A stretch of DNA of 41,441 nucleotides. Origin: Bacteroidales bacterium KA00344 (GTDB lineage: Bacteria > Bacteroidota > Bacteroidia > Bacteroidales > Bacteroidaceae). The stretch covers positions 1 through 41,441 of the forward strand of contig KQ959422.1 of NCBI GenBank assembly GCA_001552765.1. Direction: 5' to 3'. Shown here one piece after another: positions 1 through 9,213 of this stretch. The translations under genes and the position numbers were made by a program. The notes under the pieces are model-generated. The model made no database searches and had not been told where the DNA came from. It saw only the letters and a program-made list of their open reading frames with translations. Numbering within the stretch: the stretch's first letter is position 1; each line of letters opens with the position of its first letter.

Positions 1-2
1 AC

Positions 3-209
3 ACATCTGTCGTCGGGGACCTTTTTTATTGTCGGTTTTTCATTGTTTCTTTTATCATCTTTTTAATTGTCAGCGGATTCTTATGTCTAGATTCTACTTC
101 ACTATTTACAAATGTTGATTTGAAAAACTTTTCGGCAGGATTATTTATTCTGTTTATTAGACAGCTTTTTATTTTGATTTTTAGTGCTTTTATTTTTCTC
201 TATTTTTAG
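3..209 (+). CDS. C-terminal end of an integral membrane protein (partial)
   Basis: An uninterrupted frame runs from the left edge to a TAG stop (207-209), 68 residues. It reads as two hydrophobic membrane segments separated by a short polar loop (LDSTSLFTNVDLKNFSAG). No start is inside the window, so the gene begins upstream. The region is T-rich, which by itself favours Phe/Leu/Ile codons, so the hydrophobicity is weak evidence; the absence of stops over 68 AT-rich codons is the stronger argument. The family cannot be named from this fragment. It could also be a chance frame. Confidence 0.4.
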   Translation, partial: TSVVGDLFYCRFFIVSFIIFLIVSGFLCLDSTSLFTNVDLKNFSAGLFILFIRQLFILIFSAFIFLYF

Positions 210-493
210 AGGGAGCTTCTCACATTGTTATTTTATAGGATTGGAAATGATGCAGGTTATTGTATGCAGATAATAAATAGTTTTAATTAGAAGCTCTTGC
301 CGGAGGGATTTTTGGATTTTATTATTTGTAGGGAACAATGGTTTTGATATAATTGAATAGAGTTTTAAAAGATGGTCTTGAATAGTTGAGATGAAAAAAT
401 GATGGAGTGTATTTTTAATGGTTGTGATCCCGTATCTTTCTGTATTCCAGAATTTTATAACGTTAATACAAGTGTTTAAAATGGTGAAATAGC

Positions 494-524
494 TTGGTGG
501 AACAGCTTTTTTTTCGTACCTTTG
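494..524 (+). promoter_or_regulatory. Bacteroidota-type promoter upstream of the transglycosylase-like gene
   Basis: TTGG at 494-497, a 19-nt spacer, then TACCTTTG at 517-524 match the Bacteroidota -33/-7 pattern. It implies a leader of about 145 nt before the ATG at 678. Apart from this promoter, I see nothing convincing between 210 and 677. Confidence 0.65.
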
Positions 525-677
525 CACCCGATAAGAATAAGGATAACAACTGCTTTTTGTTTTGGTGGTGCTATTCGCTAAGGTATCAGCTAACGGAACT
601 GAGACTATAGCTAAACTTTTTCTCATAAGCATAGTCGTGAATTACATTTGTTTTTCAGGTTCCATAAATTTTTAAAT

Positions 678-1124
678 ATGGAGAAATTAAAGAGGACATT
701 ATTAATTTTAGTAATGCTTTTTACAGTTTGTTCAATTCAAGCAGCGAATGCTTTAAAGAAGACAGATAAGGTATCTATTTTTGATTGGAGTAGGGTGATT
801 GATGCCATTATTATGGTTGAGAGTGAAGGAAATCCTTATGCAAAAAGTGGAAATTCTGTGGGTGCGATGCAAATTACACCTATCATGGTTGCAGAATGTA
901 ATCAGATTTTAAAGAGCAAAAAAAGCAGACGACGTTACACTTTGGCTGATCGCTTCAGCATTAAAAAGTCGAAAGAGATGTTTTTACTTTATCAATCAAA
1001 ATATAATCCCAAAAACAGTATTGAGAAAGCAATTCGATCTTGGAATGGAGGAAATAACTACAGTTTACGTAGTACACAGCGTTACTTTGAAAAAGTAAAA
1101 GCAGCCATGAAGCGTAGAAGGTAA
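678..1124 (+). CDS. Small secreted lytic-transglycosylase-like (SLT-domain) protein
   Basis: 148 residues from the ATG at 678. An upstream in-frame TTG at 648 would only add an unlikely N-terminal tail ahead of the signal peptide. Residues 1-24 form a signal peptide (KR, hydrophobic core, cleavage near QAANA). The mature part has the compact lysozyme-like SLT signature: VESEGNP with the probable catalytic Glu48, then GAMQITP, and later RSWNGG. Such enzymes cleave the glycan strand of peptidoglycan in the periplasm. It is small for the family, essentially a bare catalytic domain with a very basic C-terminus (KAAMKRRR). It stands alone, with its own promoter and a strong terminator. The SLT fold is assigned from motifs only, so activity is inferred. 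Confidence 0.75.
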   Translation: MEKLKRTLLILVMLFTVCSIQAANALKKTDKVSIFDWSRVIDAIIMVESEGNPYAKSGNSVGAMQITPIMVAECNQILKSKKSRRRYTLADRFSIKKSKEMFLLYQSKYNPKNSIEKAIRSWNGGNNYSLRSTQRYFEKVKAAMKRRR

Positions 1125-1137
1125 GCCGCTATTATAG

Positions 1138-1178
1138 CAAACAAGCCCATAATTTGAAAAAAAATATGGGCTTGTTTG
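1138..1178 (+). terminator. Rho-independent terminator after the transglycosylase-like gene
   Basis: A perfect 14-bp inverted repeat (CAAACAAGCCCATA at 1138-1151, TATGGGCTTGTTTG at 1165-1178) with a 13-nt A-rich loop lies 13 nt after the stop codon. It is followed by TATATATG rather than a pure T run. Confidence 0.8.
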
Positions 1179-1361
1179 TATATATGAACTTTATATGTAT
1201 GCCAATAATGTGTAATTGGCTGTTTGTCAATTTCTTATCATGGTTAGAGAGAGGGCTTTTTCAGCGGATTGTTGAAGTAGCATTTCTGGTTTAGGGGGGT
1301 GACGTGGTTAAATGTTTATTTGGCGATCATTTTTGTTTTTTTGTGTTTCTAATTTGATTGT

Positions 1362-1765
1362 GTAAAAATTAAATACTGTTTTTTGAAGATTTTATTTGGA
1401 GCATCCAGCGCAAAAAGGGCTATGTATATGCCCTGATTATTGATATGCTCATTCTGAAAATTATTCGGGTATCTAAATTTTTATTTTATCATGTTGCGAC
1501 AAGGCCTTAATCGCAGTGCAGTTAGACTTTAGAGGGGATGCGGAGGAGGCTTAAACGAGTTGCGATTAAGGCTCTTCCGCCACGCCATTAGATGCTTAAT
1601 CGCAAATGACGAAACAGACGATGCAAGTGGTATTTTGCAAAAACCACTGACAATCAATAGAGTACGAAAATGCGCGAATTTTGCGAAATTCGGACAGAGA
1701 GAAAAGTTTTTTCAGAATATTCGAATTTTAGAGAGGGTTTTGTCAAAAAAAATCATTGATTATCA
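1362..1765 (+). repeat. Dispersed intergenic element, copy A (forward)
   Basis: Left end GTAAAA followed by TACTGTTTTTTGA, then the head motif with ATCCAGCGCAAAAAGGGCTA (1403-1422). The core holds five degenerate GGCC-centred pseudo-palindromes, centred near 1504, 1526, 1549, 1571 and 1593 (steps 22, 23, 22, 22); the best unit reads AAGGCCTTAATCGC. The tail has a GACAATCA box and a GAGAGGGTTTTGTCA end. The first and fourth units carry GCCTTAATCGC and GCGATTAAGGC, an 11-bp inverted match. No conserved reading frame. Boundaries come from alignment with copies C and E and are good to about 10 bp at the left end and less well fixed at the right. Confidence 0.8.
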
Positions 1766-2052
1766 GTCCCCTTCGGAAATTAGGTGTTATATGAATTTCA
1801 GGCTAAATGTAGTGTCGTTGCTGAATTTATAAAATTTGAGAGGTGCTTGTAGAAGGAAAATGAAGATACCCAATATGTTTTAAGCTTTTCTGAAATTAAC
1901 CGCTCAAGATGCTATCCTGTAATCTTCTGTTCGTACTTCCATCATTAAAATAGTTTCATAATTCATTGAAAAGATTTTCATACTTGTCCATTTGCCAACG
2001 ACGTAGTTGTTTTTAATTATCCTGATGTGAGCCGAATGGATGGGGGCATAAA
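1766..2052. other. Intergenic stretch without recognised features
   Basis: About 290 bp between repeat element A and the tRNA-Met terminator. I see no plausible gene, promoter or repeat in it. Confidence 0.5.
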
Positions 2053-2057
2053 AGAAA

Positions 2058-2096
2058 AACGCTCAGAAGCCTTTATGTATTAGCTATCTGAGCGTT
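2058..2096 (-). terminator. Terminator of initiator tRNA-Met
   Basis: Read on the - strand, AACGCTCAGA (2087-2096) pairs perfectly with TCTGAGCGTT (2058-2067) and is followed by TTTCTTTT. It begins a few bases after the tRNA 3' end. Confidence 0.85.
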
Positions 2097-2100
2097 ATAG

Positions 2101-2173
2101 TTGCGGAGGCAAGACTCGAACATGCGACCTCCAGGTTATGAGCCTGGCGAGCTACCAACTGCTCCACTCCGCG
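2101..2173 (-). tRNA. Initiator tRNA-Met (CAT)
   Basis: Cloverleaf with anticodon loop CTCATAA. The C1 x A72 mismatch at the acceptor end (CGCGGAG against CTCCGCA) identifies an initiator rather than an elongator. Discriminator is A73 and CCA is not encoded. Two oddities: the anticodon stem is CCAGG/CCTGG, so the first of the three G:C pairs typical of initiators is A29:U41; and the T stem (GCATG/CTTGC) has a T52 x T62 mismatch. Confidence 0.92.
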
Positions 2174-2229
2174 ATATTTATGTAAAGGTATTTGGTATAT
2201 TAGTTATACTGTTTCCTTATTTGCATTTG

Positions 2230-2261
2230 CAAAGGTAGCGCTTTTTATTGTTATTTCCAAA
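2230..2261 (-). promoter_or_regulatory. Promoter of initiator tRNA-Met
   Basis: On the - strand, TTTGG (2257-2261), a 19-nt spacer, then TACCTTTG (2230-2237), about 57 nt ahead of the tRNA 5' end. Consensus-quality Bacteroidota promoter. Confidence 0.8.
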
Positions 2262-2316
2262 TGTTTCTGCCATTATTTTATGTTTTTTAATATTTTCACT
2301 TTTTTTTGTTACGATG

Positions 2317-2348
2317 TTTGTTAGTTTCAAGGAAAAATGATATTTTTG
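2317..2348 (+). promoter_or_regulatory. Promoter of the TetR-fabG operon
   Basis: TTTG at 2317-2320, a 20-nt spacer and TATTTTTG at 2341-2348. Expected leader about 55 nt before the ATG at 2411. It lies back to back with the tRNA-Met promoter. Confidence 0.65.
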
Positions 2349-2410
2349 CACTACCTATGAATGGTGTGCAATGTTGTGATTACCATTTTGATTTTGAATA
2401 AATTATAGAT

Positions 2411-3007
2411 ATGTCAATTTCTAAAACGAGGCAGAAACTTGTAGACGTGGCGCGTCAGCTCTTTGCGAAGAATGGTTTTGCGGCCACGACAATGAATGAT
2501 ATTGCTGTATCGTCGGGAAAGGGTCGTCGTACGCTTTATACTTATTTCAGTAGGAAGGAGGATGTCTATTATGCTGTAATAGAGTCGGAGTTGGAGCGTT
2601 TGAGCGACAAATTGGATGAAGTTGCGTCTAAGAATATTCAACCTCATGAGAAAATCATAGAGCTTATTTATACTCACTTGAGCATGATCAAGGAGACTGT
2701 CGTGAGAAATGGCAATCTTCGTGCAGAGTTCTTCAGGAATATCTGGACAGTAGAGAAGGTGAGAAAGAATTTTGATGAAGACGAGATAGAGCTTTTCTGT
2801 AAGGTTTATGCTGAAGGAAAGGAGGAGGGCGAATTTGACATAGACAATGTTGAATTGGTGGCCGACATTACTCATTATTGTATTAAGGGGCTGGAGGTGC
2901 CGTTTATTTATGGCCGTTTAGGTCATGGCCTGACCGAGGAGTCGAGCAGGCCATTGGTTGCCAAGGTGGTTTATGGAGCTTTGGGCAAACGTGGAATGTC
3001 TAAGTGA
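2411..3007 (+). CDS. TetR/AcrR-family transcriptional regulator
   Basis: 198 residues. The N-terminal helix-turn-helix is typical: residues about 7-50 read LVDVARQLFAKNGFAATT, then GKGRRTLYTYFSRKEDVYYAV, the classical TetR recognition helix followed by the YxYF turn. The rest is helical and ligand-binding with no recognisable effector signature. It is the first gene of a run with the FabG-type reductase 35 nt downstream, so control of that operon, perhaps of fatty-acid functions, is a reasonable inference. I saw no clear palindromic operator near the promoter. Family assignment is firm; target and ligand are unknown. Confidence 0.9.
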   Translation: MSISKTRQKLVDVARQLFAKNGFAATTMNDIAVSSGKGRRTLYTYFSRKEDVYYAVIESELERLSDKLDEVASKNIQPHEKIIELIYTHLSMIKETVVRNGNLRAEFFRNIWTVEKVRKNFDEDEIELFCKVYAEGKEEGEFDIDNVELVADITHYCIKGLEVPFIYGRLGHGLTEESSRPLVAKVVYGALGKRGMSK

Positions 3008-3042
3008 TTTTTTATATTTTATAACAACTAATCATAATAAAT

Positions 3043-3795
3043 ATGGGATTATTAAGCGGGAAGACGGCACTGATTACCGGTGCTGCACGTGGAATTGGAA
3101 AGGCTATAGCTTTGAGGTTTGCTCAAGAAGGTGCTAACATTGCTTTTACCGATCTTTTTATAGATGAGGAGCATGGTGGTCTGCCCACAGAACGTGAGAT
3201 AGCGTCTTTGGGCGTTAAGACTAAGGGGTATGCAAGTAATGCTGCCGATTTTGCTGAAACAGAGAAGGTGGTGAAGCAGGTCAAGGAAGATTTCGGCTCT
3301 GTGGATATTCTGGTGAACAATGCCGGAATTACCAAAGACGGCCTCATGCTCCGTATGACCGAGCAGCAGTGGGACGCTGTTATAGCTGTAAACCTAAAGA
3401 GTGCTTTCAACTTTATCCATGCTTGTGTGCCGATCATGATGCGTCAGCGTAAGGGCAGCATCATCAATATGTCGAGCGTAGTTGGTGTGCATGGTAATGC
3501 CGGGCAGTCCAATTATGCTGCATCGAAGGCTGGCTTGATAGCATTGGCTAAGAGTGTTGGTCAGGAAATGGGGCCCAAGGGTATTCGGGCCAATGCCATT
3601 GCTCCGGGTTTTATCGATACTGCCATGACCCAGGCATTGCCTGATGACATTCGCACAGAGTGGATTTCCAAGATTCCGCTTCGTCGAGGCGGCACGGTGG
3701 ACGACATCGCAAACACTGCCGTTTACTTGGCTTCAGACCTTTCCAGCTATGTTTCCGGACAGGTTATTCAGGTAGATGGCGGTATGAATATGTAA
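3043..3795 (+). CDS. fabG: 3-oxoacyl-[ACP] reductase (FabG-type SDR)
   Basis: 250 residues, normal for FabG. Classical short-chain dehydrogenase motifs: TGAARGIG (residues 12-19) for NADP(H) binding, NNAG (92-95), Asn118, the active-site Ser in NMSS (142-145), and Tyr158/Lys162 in YAASK. FabG reduces 3-oxoacyl-ACP to the 3-hydroxy form in type II fatty-acid elongation in the cytoplasm. The C-terminal VSGQVIQVDGGMNM is characteristic of FabG-like reductases. A somewhat long insert (FIDEEHGGLPTERE, 39-52) follows the second beta strand, so another SDR substrate cannot be excluded. It is 35 nt behind the TetR gene and 24 nt ahead of the pseudouridine synthase, suggesting one transcript. Confidence 0.85.
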   Translation: MGLLSGKTALITGAARGIGKAIALRFAQEGANIAFTDLFIDEEHGGLPTEREIASLGVKTKGYASNAADFAETEKVVKQVKEDFGSVDILVNNAGITKDGLMLRMTEQQWDAVIAVNLKSAFNFIHACVPIMMRQRKGSIINMSSVVGVHGNAGQSNYAASKAGLIALAKSVGQEMGPKGIRANAIAPGFIDTAMTQALPDDIRTEWISKIPLRRGGTVDDIANTAVYLASDLSSYVSGQVIQVDGGMNM

Positions 3796-3819
3796 TTTGA
3801 AAATGATAAAAAGATTAGG

Positions 3820-4512
3820 ATGAAAGTCGTTTACGAAGATAATCACCTAATCATCGTATATAAAGAAAGTGGGGAGATCGTTCAGGGAGATAAGACCGGC
3901 GATGTCCCCCTTTCTGAAACGGTGAAGGGCTACATCAAGGAGAAGTATCATAAGCCCGGAGCGGTGTTTCTGGGTGTTGTGCATCGCCTTGACCGCCCGG
4001 TTTCCGGATTGGTTGTATTTGCGCGTACCAGTAAGGCTTTGACACGTCTCAACGATATGTTTCGCCGGGGAGATGTGCATAAAACCTATTGGGCTATCAC
4101 CAAGAATGCCCCACCTCATGCTATGGGAACGCTCGTTAATTGGTTGGTGAGGAATGAGAAACAGAACAAAAGTTATGCTTACGACCGTGAGGTATCGGGG
4201 TCGAAGAAGGCTGTTCTCAATTATCGTCTCGTAGGGCATACGGATAATTATTATCTGTTGGAGGTTCAGCTTCTCACCGGTCGCCATCATCAGATAAGAT
4301 GTCAGCTTGCGCATATAGGGTGCCCCATAAAGGGAGATTTGAAATATGGGGCAAGACGCAGCAACCGGGATGGCAGCATCTCTTTGTTGGCCTGTCGGAT
4401 AGAGTTTGTTCACCCTGTTTCAAAGAGAACCATAACTTTAGAATCCCCTCTGCCCAACGATGTGTTGTGGCATGATATTACAGAAAGTGTCAAAAATGGG
4501 CAAATTAAGTAA
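3820..4512 (+). CDS. RluA-family pseudouridine synthase
   Basis: 230 residues. Carries the RluA catalytic motif VVHRLDRPVSGLVVF (about 53-67), with Asp58 as the nucleophile that isomerises uridine, and a later LLTGRHHQIRCQLAHIG block that binds the base. There is no N-terminal S4 RNA-binding domain, as in the short RluA/RluC-like forms of Bacteroidota. The substrate (23S rRNA or tRNA position) cannot be read from sequence. Position 24 nt after fabG suggests cotranscription. Family is secure, target is not. Confidence 0.9.
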   Translation: MKVVYEDNHLIIVYKESGEIVQGDKTGDVPLSETVKGYIKEKYHKPGAVFLGVVHRLDRPVSGLVVFARTSKALTRLNDMFRRGDVHKTYWAITKNAPPHAMGTLVNWLVRNEKQNKSYAYDREVSGSKKAVLNYRLVGHTDNYYLLEVQLLTGRHHQIRCQLAHIGCPIKGDLKYGARRSNRDGSISLLACRIEFVHPVSKRTITLESPLPNDVLWHDITESVKNGQIK

Positions 4513-4551
4513 TTTCTATCCCAAACAGGCTGTTAATTCCCATTTTTTTAT

Positions 4552-4560
4552 TTACTTTGC
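4552..4560 (+). promoter_or_regulatory. Possible -7 box ahead of tamB
   Basis: TTACTTTGC, one base off TAnnTTTG, 25 nt ahead of the tamB ATG. No good -33 box at the right distance, so a separate tamB promoter is only possible. Confidence 0.35.
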
Positions 4561-4584
4561 ACCATACGCTTTGAGCAGTGTCTT

Positions 4585-7500
4585 ATGAGAAAATATGTAA
4601 AGTGGGGCGGTATAGCCATTGGAATACCGTTTCTTCTGATAATTATATTGTGTCTTCTGTTTTATTTCCCCCCATTCCAGAGATGGGCGGTGAAAGAAGT
4701 CACGGCCTACGCGTCGGAAGAAATGGGTATGCAGATCAGTGTAGATCGTGTTAGTCTTAAATTTCCATTGGATTTGGCTTTGGAGGAGGTCAAGGTGTTG
4801 CAACCCAACGATTCCATTGAAAATGTTAAGGATACTGTAGCCTATATCGGAAAAGTAGTCGCTGATGTGCAGCTTTTGCCTCTTTTCAGCAAAAAGGTCA
4901 TGATAGACGAGTTGGCTTTTGAGCGCGTGAAAGTGAACACCGGACAACTCATTCCTTCTATGTGCATCAAGGGCCATGTGGGACATTTTGATCTAAAAGC
5001 TCATGACATCAATCTTAAAAACGAGTTGGGCAATATAGACAAAGTCTTGCTGAGCGATGCAGTTTTGAGCATTGAGCTGAGCGACACTGTTCCGCCCGAC
5101 ACGGCTCTAAGCGAAAACAACTGGAAGATAAGGCTGGCAGAGATTAAAGCCAACAATGCCGCCCTGACCATCCACATGCCGGGCGACACGATGGCTGTTA
5201 ATGCGTATCTGGGCGATGCCGTTGTAAAGAACACATACCTCGATCTTCAAAAGAGCCTTTATACGGTCTCGCATCTGGATTTGGATAGGGGTCATGTGAA
5301 GTATGACCTAAACTTTGAGCCGAAGATCAAGGGTTTTGACCCCAACCATCTCTCACTTGACAGATTGAAATTCAAGGCCGATTCGTTCTATTATGGAGAC
5401 AACCGTATGGGTGTAAAAATACTGGAGGCAGCTTTTCTTGAAAGAAGCGGCCTGGATGTTGATAGCCTGCGCGGGAAGTTTTTGATGGACAGCATACGGC
5501 TTTCCCTGCCCGATATGTATCTGAAAACCAAGGCCGGAACGGCTTTGGCTTTGGATTACAAAATGGATCTTAACGCGTTTGATGACCATCTGCCCGGACA
5601 ATTTGCGGCAAATGTTGCGGGCCACGTCGGCAAGCAAGACCTGATGATGTTCGCCGGCGACGGTATGCCGCGTGAAACGAAACGGCAATGGCCCAACAAA
5701 CCTATGGTTGTGGTTGGCAAGGTGTATGGCAATACTCAGAAGGCGTACATTAAGAATCTATCCCTGAATCTTCCCGGTGCGTTTAAGATAAAGGCCGATG
5801 GCGTTGCTGAGAATATTATGGACAGTGGCCGCCTGAAGGCTTATATGGATGTAAAAGCCCAAACGGGCAAGGTGGATTTTTTGACAGCCATGCTGGATAG
5901 GGAAACGAGACAAACAGTCCGGATTCCACGGGGCATAGCGCTAAATGGCAATGTCGAGGTGAACGGCAGTCAATACGCCGGCAAGTTCACGGCATCGCAA
6001 GGTGGCGGAAGCCTGCGTGGCGGAGTGGTGTTAGACGCCTCGAAAATGGCGTATAATGTAAAGATGGCGGCACGCGCTTTCCCACTTCAGAACTTCCTAC
6101 CCAATATGCAGCTGCACCCCTTTACAGGCACAATAGCTGCCAGCGGAAAGGGCACCGACTTTATGTCTTCCAACACACGTTTGGTGGCTAAGGCCAAGGT
6201 GCAAGACTTCAGGTATGGCGATTATAACCTGAATCATATCGATGCGGACGCCACTATACACAATGGGCATGTTGTGGCCAACATTGAAAGTCGAAATTCT
6301 TTGATAGACGGCAATTTCACCGTAGACGCGCTAACCGGCGGCAGAGAGCTTCGGGGCACGGTGTCGGGCGATTTCAGACAGATCGATTTGCAAGGCCTCC
6401 ATGTAGTCGATGAGCCATTAACCCTTGCGGCGTGCGCCCACTTGGACCTTTCCTCCGACTTGAAACAGAAGCACCATTTGAGGGGCACGTTGAGCGAACT
6501 GACGTTTAAGACCCAGACTGAAGAATATCATCCGGAGAATGTCGAACTCGACTTGTTCACGTCGCGTGATACCACCCATGCCATTGTGGAGACTGGGGAT
6601 TTCACGCTGAACATGGGCACTTCCGGCGGATATGAGCAGTTGCTCGAAAACAGCAATGCCTTTGTTGCTGAACTTCAAAGCCAACTCAAGAACAAATACA
6701 TAGACCAGACGCGTCTGCGCGCCCGACTTCCCAATGCCCGCATATTCCTCTTTACCGGTAAAGACAACATTTTCGTTCACACACTGAACCACTTTGGCTA
6801 TGGATTGGGCAGCGCTTTTGTGGATATGGATTCTTCGCCGTCGTCCGGTTTGAATGGCAATGCCTTTGTGGACTCATTGATGTTGGGCGACTTTCAGGTT
6901 GATACGGTGAGATTTGGCTTTTCTTCAAGCGAGGGCAATACAACCTACACTGCGCAGCTCCGTAATGGTAAGGGCAATCCCCATTATGTCTTCAACGCAT
7001 TCCTTGACGGATCTATCAACGAGAAAGGTACTTTTGTGCGGACACGTATATATGACGAGAACGACTCTCTGGGTGTGCGCCTGGCATTGCAAGGCTCGAT
7101 GGAGGAGCATGGCGTCAGCATCCATCTCTTTGGCGACAAGCCGATCTTGGGCTACAAGGAGTTTTCCGTAAACGACAGCAACTATATTTTCCTTGGCGAA
7201 GACGAGCGTGTGCGGGCGAATATGGCGCTTCGGTCTGCTGACGGAATGGGTATCCAAATCTATAGTAATGATGAAAATATGGATGCTCTTCAAGACTTAA
7301 CCATCGGCACACGGCATTTCGACCTTGGTGAAGTATTGTCGATGATTCCCTTCACGCCGGACATAGGCGGTATCATGAACGGCGATTTCCATATCGTGCA
7401 AACTCCGGAGGCGACAACCGTTTCGTCTTCGATATACATTGATGACATGGTATACGAAGGGAACGCAATGGGCGATATAGGCTCTGAGTTCACCTATATG

Positions 7501-9213
7501 CCACGTCGGGACGGCGGTCATTACGTGGATGGAATATTCACGCAAAACGGCGTAGAGGTAGGTGTGCTCTCGGGTACTTATTTTGCCACAGAGCAGGGAA
7601 AAGTTGATGCGCAGCTCGACTTGGAGCGCTTCCCCATGGATTTGGCCAACGGATTTATTCCGGACAGGATCATTGGTTTCAGAGGTTATGCCGAAGGCTC
7701 GCTGAATATCAGCGGCACGCTGTCTAAACCCGATGTCGACGGAGAGGTATATCTTGATTCTGCCTATATGTTCAGTGAGCCGTACGGGGTGGAGATGCGC
7801 TTTGCCAACGACCCGGTTACCATTAAGGACAGTCGCGTGCTGTTTGAAAACTTTGAAATGTTCGCTCATAATGAGAGTGCTCTCAACGTTCAGGGCTATT
7901 TTGATTTTTCAAATACCGACCGCATGAACATGAATATACGTATGCGTGCAGATAATTATCTGCTTGTGGATTCAAAGGAGACAGAGCGGTCGGATGCCTA
8001 CGGACAGGCTTATGTTAATTTTTACGGCACCATGCAGGGATTGCTTGATAATCTCCGCATGCGGGGTCGGTTGGAGGTGCTCGGCACTACAGACTTGAAA
8101 TACAACCTAAAGGATTCGCCCCTCTCTAATGACAACCAATTGGAAGGTTTGGTCGAGTTTGTGAATTTCGAGGATACCACAGCAACCCAGATTATCAGTC
8201 GTCCGCCCCTCACCGGCTTCAATATGGACCTCTCGATTAATATTGATGAGGGAGTCCACGTAAACTGTTATCTCAATGCCGACCACTCGAACTATATAGA
8301 CATAGTGGGTGGTGGAGAAATGCGTTTGCTGTATAATACGGTTGATGAGATGCATCTCACGGGTCGTTATACCATAGGTAGCGGCGAAATGAAGTATTCG
8401 CTGCCCATCATTCCGCTCAAGACATTCACGATTCAAGACGGCAGCTACATACAGTTTCGTGGCGACCCGATGAATCCGGCCCTCAATCTCACGGCTACGG
8501 AGGAGGTGAAGGCTGCTGTGGGTGGCACGTCGGGCAATGAACGAGTGGTGAAATTCACCAGTGGGGTGGTTGTCACCAAGACGCTCAATGACATGGGACT
8601 TGAGTTTATTATCGATGCGCCGGAAGATATGACCATTCATAATCAGTTGCAGGCCATGTCGAAGGAGGAACGAGGAAAAATGGCAGTTACCATGCTCACA
8701 ACAGGTATGTATCTGGCCGATGGCAACACGTCCGGGTTTACCATGAACTCTGCACTCAGTGCCTTCCTTAACAGCCAGATCAACCAGATATCGGGCAAGG
8801 CCCTGCGCACGTTGGATGTCAGCTTTGGCGTTGACAACTCTTTCAACGATCATGGCGACCTGCACACAGATTATTCTTTCAAGTTTGCCAAACGTTTCTG
8901 GAACAACAGACTGCGTATTGTCGTGGGTGGCAAACTGTCGTCGGGCTCGGATGTTGTTTATGAGGATGAGACTTTCTTCGACAATGTCACGTTCGAATAC
9001 CGACTTAGTCCCACTTCCAACAAGTATCTCAATTTGTTTTATAAGCGCGATGACTATGATTGGCTGGAGGGCAGTGTGAGTAAATTCGGTGCAGGCTTTA
9101 TGTGGAAGCGCAAGCTGCGCCACTTCAAAGATATTTTCCGGTTTGACAAAGATGTAGACCTTATGCGTCCGGTCGAAGCCGACACCCTTAAGCAAGATAC
9201 GATAAAGAAATGA
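4585..9213 (+). CDS. tamB: TamB-like translocation and assembly module protein
   Basis: 1542 residues, in the usual range for Bacteroidota TamB. An N-terminal membrane anchor (residues about 9-28, hydrophobic after MRKYVKW) is followed by a very long periplasmic region of beta-strand-rich repeats typical of the AsmA/TamB bridge-like proteins. The last roughly 450 residues form the DUF490/TamB domain. TamB spans the periplasm and works with an outer-membrane Omp85 partner in envelope protein assembly or phospholipid transport. Here the next gene overlaps it by 4 nt (ATGA) and encodes that partner, a strong sign of translational coupling. The start at 4585 is supported by the immediate anchor. 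Confidence 0.92.
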   Translation: MRKYVKWGGIAIGIPFLLIIILCLLFYFPPFQRWAVKEVTAYASEEMGMQISVDRVSLKFPLDLALEEVKVLQPNDSIENVKDTVAYIGKVVADVQLLPLFSKKVMIDELAFERVKVNTGQLIPSMCIKGHVGHFDLKAHDINLKNELGNIDKVLLSDAVLSIELSDTVPPDTALSENNWKIRLAEIKANNAALTIHMPGDTMAVNAYLGDAVVKNTYLDLQKSLYTVSHLDLDRGHVKYDLNFEPKIKGFDPNHLSLDRLKFKADSFYYGDNRMGVKILEAAFLERSGLDVDSLRGKFLMDSIRLSLPDMYLKTKAGTALALDYKMDLNAFDDHLPGQFAANVAGHVGKQDLMMFAGDGMPRETKRQWPNKPMVVVGKVYGNTQKAYIKNLSLNLPGAFKIKADGVAENIMDSGRLKAYMDVKAQTGKVDFLTAMLDRETRQTVRIPRGIALNGNVEVNGSQYAGKFTASQGGGSLRGGVVLDASKMAYNVKMAARAFPLQNFLPNMQLHPFTGTIAASGKGTDFMSSNTRLVAKAKVQDFRYGDYNLNHIDADATIHNGHVVANIESRNSLIDGNFTVDALTGGRELRGTVSGDFRQIDLQGLHVVDEPLTLAACAHLDLSSDLKQKHHLRGTLSELTFKTQTEEYHPENVELDLFTSRDTTHAIVETGDFTLNMGTSGGYEQLLENSNAFVAELQSQLKNKYIDQTRLRARLPNARIFLFTGKDNIFVHTLNHFGYGLGSAFVDMDSSPSSGLNGNAFVDSLMLGDFQVDTVRFGFSSSEGNTTYTAQLRNGKGNPHYVFNAFLDGSINEKGTFVRTRIYDENDSLGVRLALQGSMEEHGVSIHLFGDKPILGYKEFSVNDSNYIFLGEDERVRANMALRSADGMGIQIYSNDENMDALQDLTIGTRHFDLGEVLSMIPFTPDIGGIMNGDFHIVQTPEATTVSSSIYIDDMVYEGNAMGDIGSEFTYMPRRDGGHYVDGIFTQNGVEVGVLSGTYFATEQGKVDAQLDLERFPMDLANGFIPDRIIGFRGYAEGSLNISGTLSKPDVDGEVYLDSAYMFSEPYGVEMRFANDPVTIKDSRVLFENFEMFAHNESALNVQGYFDFSNTDRMNMNIRMRADNYLLVDSKETERSDAYGQAYVNFYGTMQGLLDNLRMRGRLEVLGTTDLKYNLKDSPLSNDNQLEGLVEFVNFEDTTATQIISRPPLTGFNMDLSINIDEGVHVNCYLNADHSNYIDIVGGGEMRLLYNTVDEMHLTGRYTIGSGEMKYSLPIIPLKTFTIQDGSYIQFRGDPMNPALNLTATEEVKAAVGGTSGNERVVKFTSGVVVTKTLNDMGLEFIIDAPEDMTIHNQLQAMSKEERGKMAVTMLTTGMYLADGNTSGFTMNSALSAFLNSQINQISGKALRTLDVSFGVDNSFNDHGDLHTDYSFKFAKRFWNNRLRIVVGGKLSSGSDVVYEDETFFDNVTFEYRLSPTSNKYLNLFYKRDDYDWLEGSVSKFGAGFMWKRKLRHFKDIFRFDKDVDLMRPVEADTLKQDTIKK

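Noticed and set aside
228..632. 134-codon - strand frame left of the transglycosylase-like gene
   Set aside because: No promoter, composition unlike neighbouring proteins, and it overlaps the promoter and leader of the + strand gene.
1362..1765. Repeat element considered as an insertion sequence
   Set aside because: No transposase frame, no obvious terminal inverted repeats and no clear target-site duplication at the ends I can place.
1560..1832. 90-codon + strand frame inside repeat element A
   Set aside because: It crosses the repeat core and tail; the same frame is broken in the other four copies and the product has no recognisable features.
8107..9195. Long - strand frame opposite tamB
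   Set aside because: Shadow of the tamB reading frame; no domain, no promoter.
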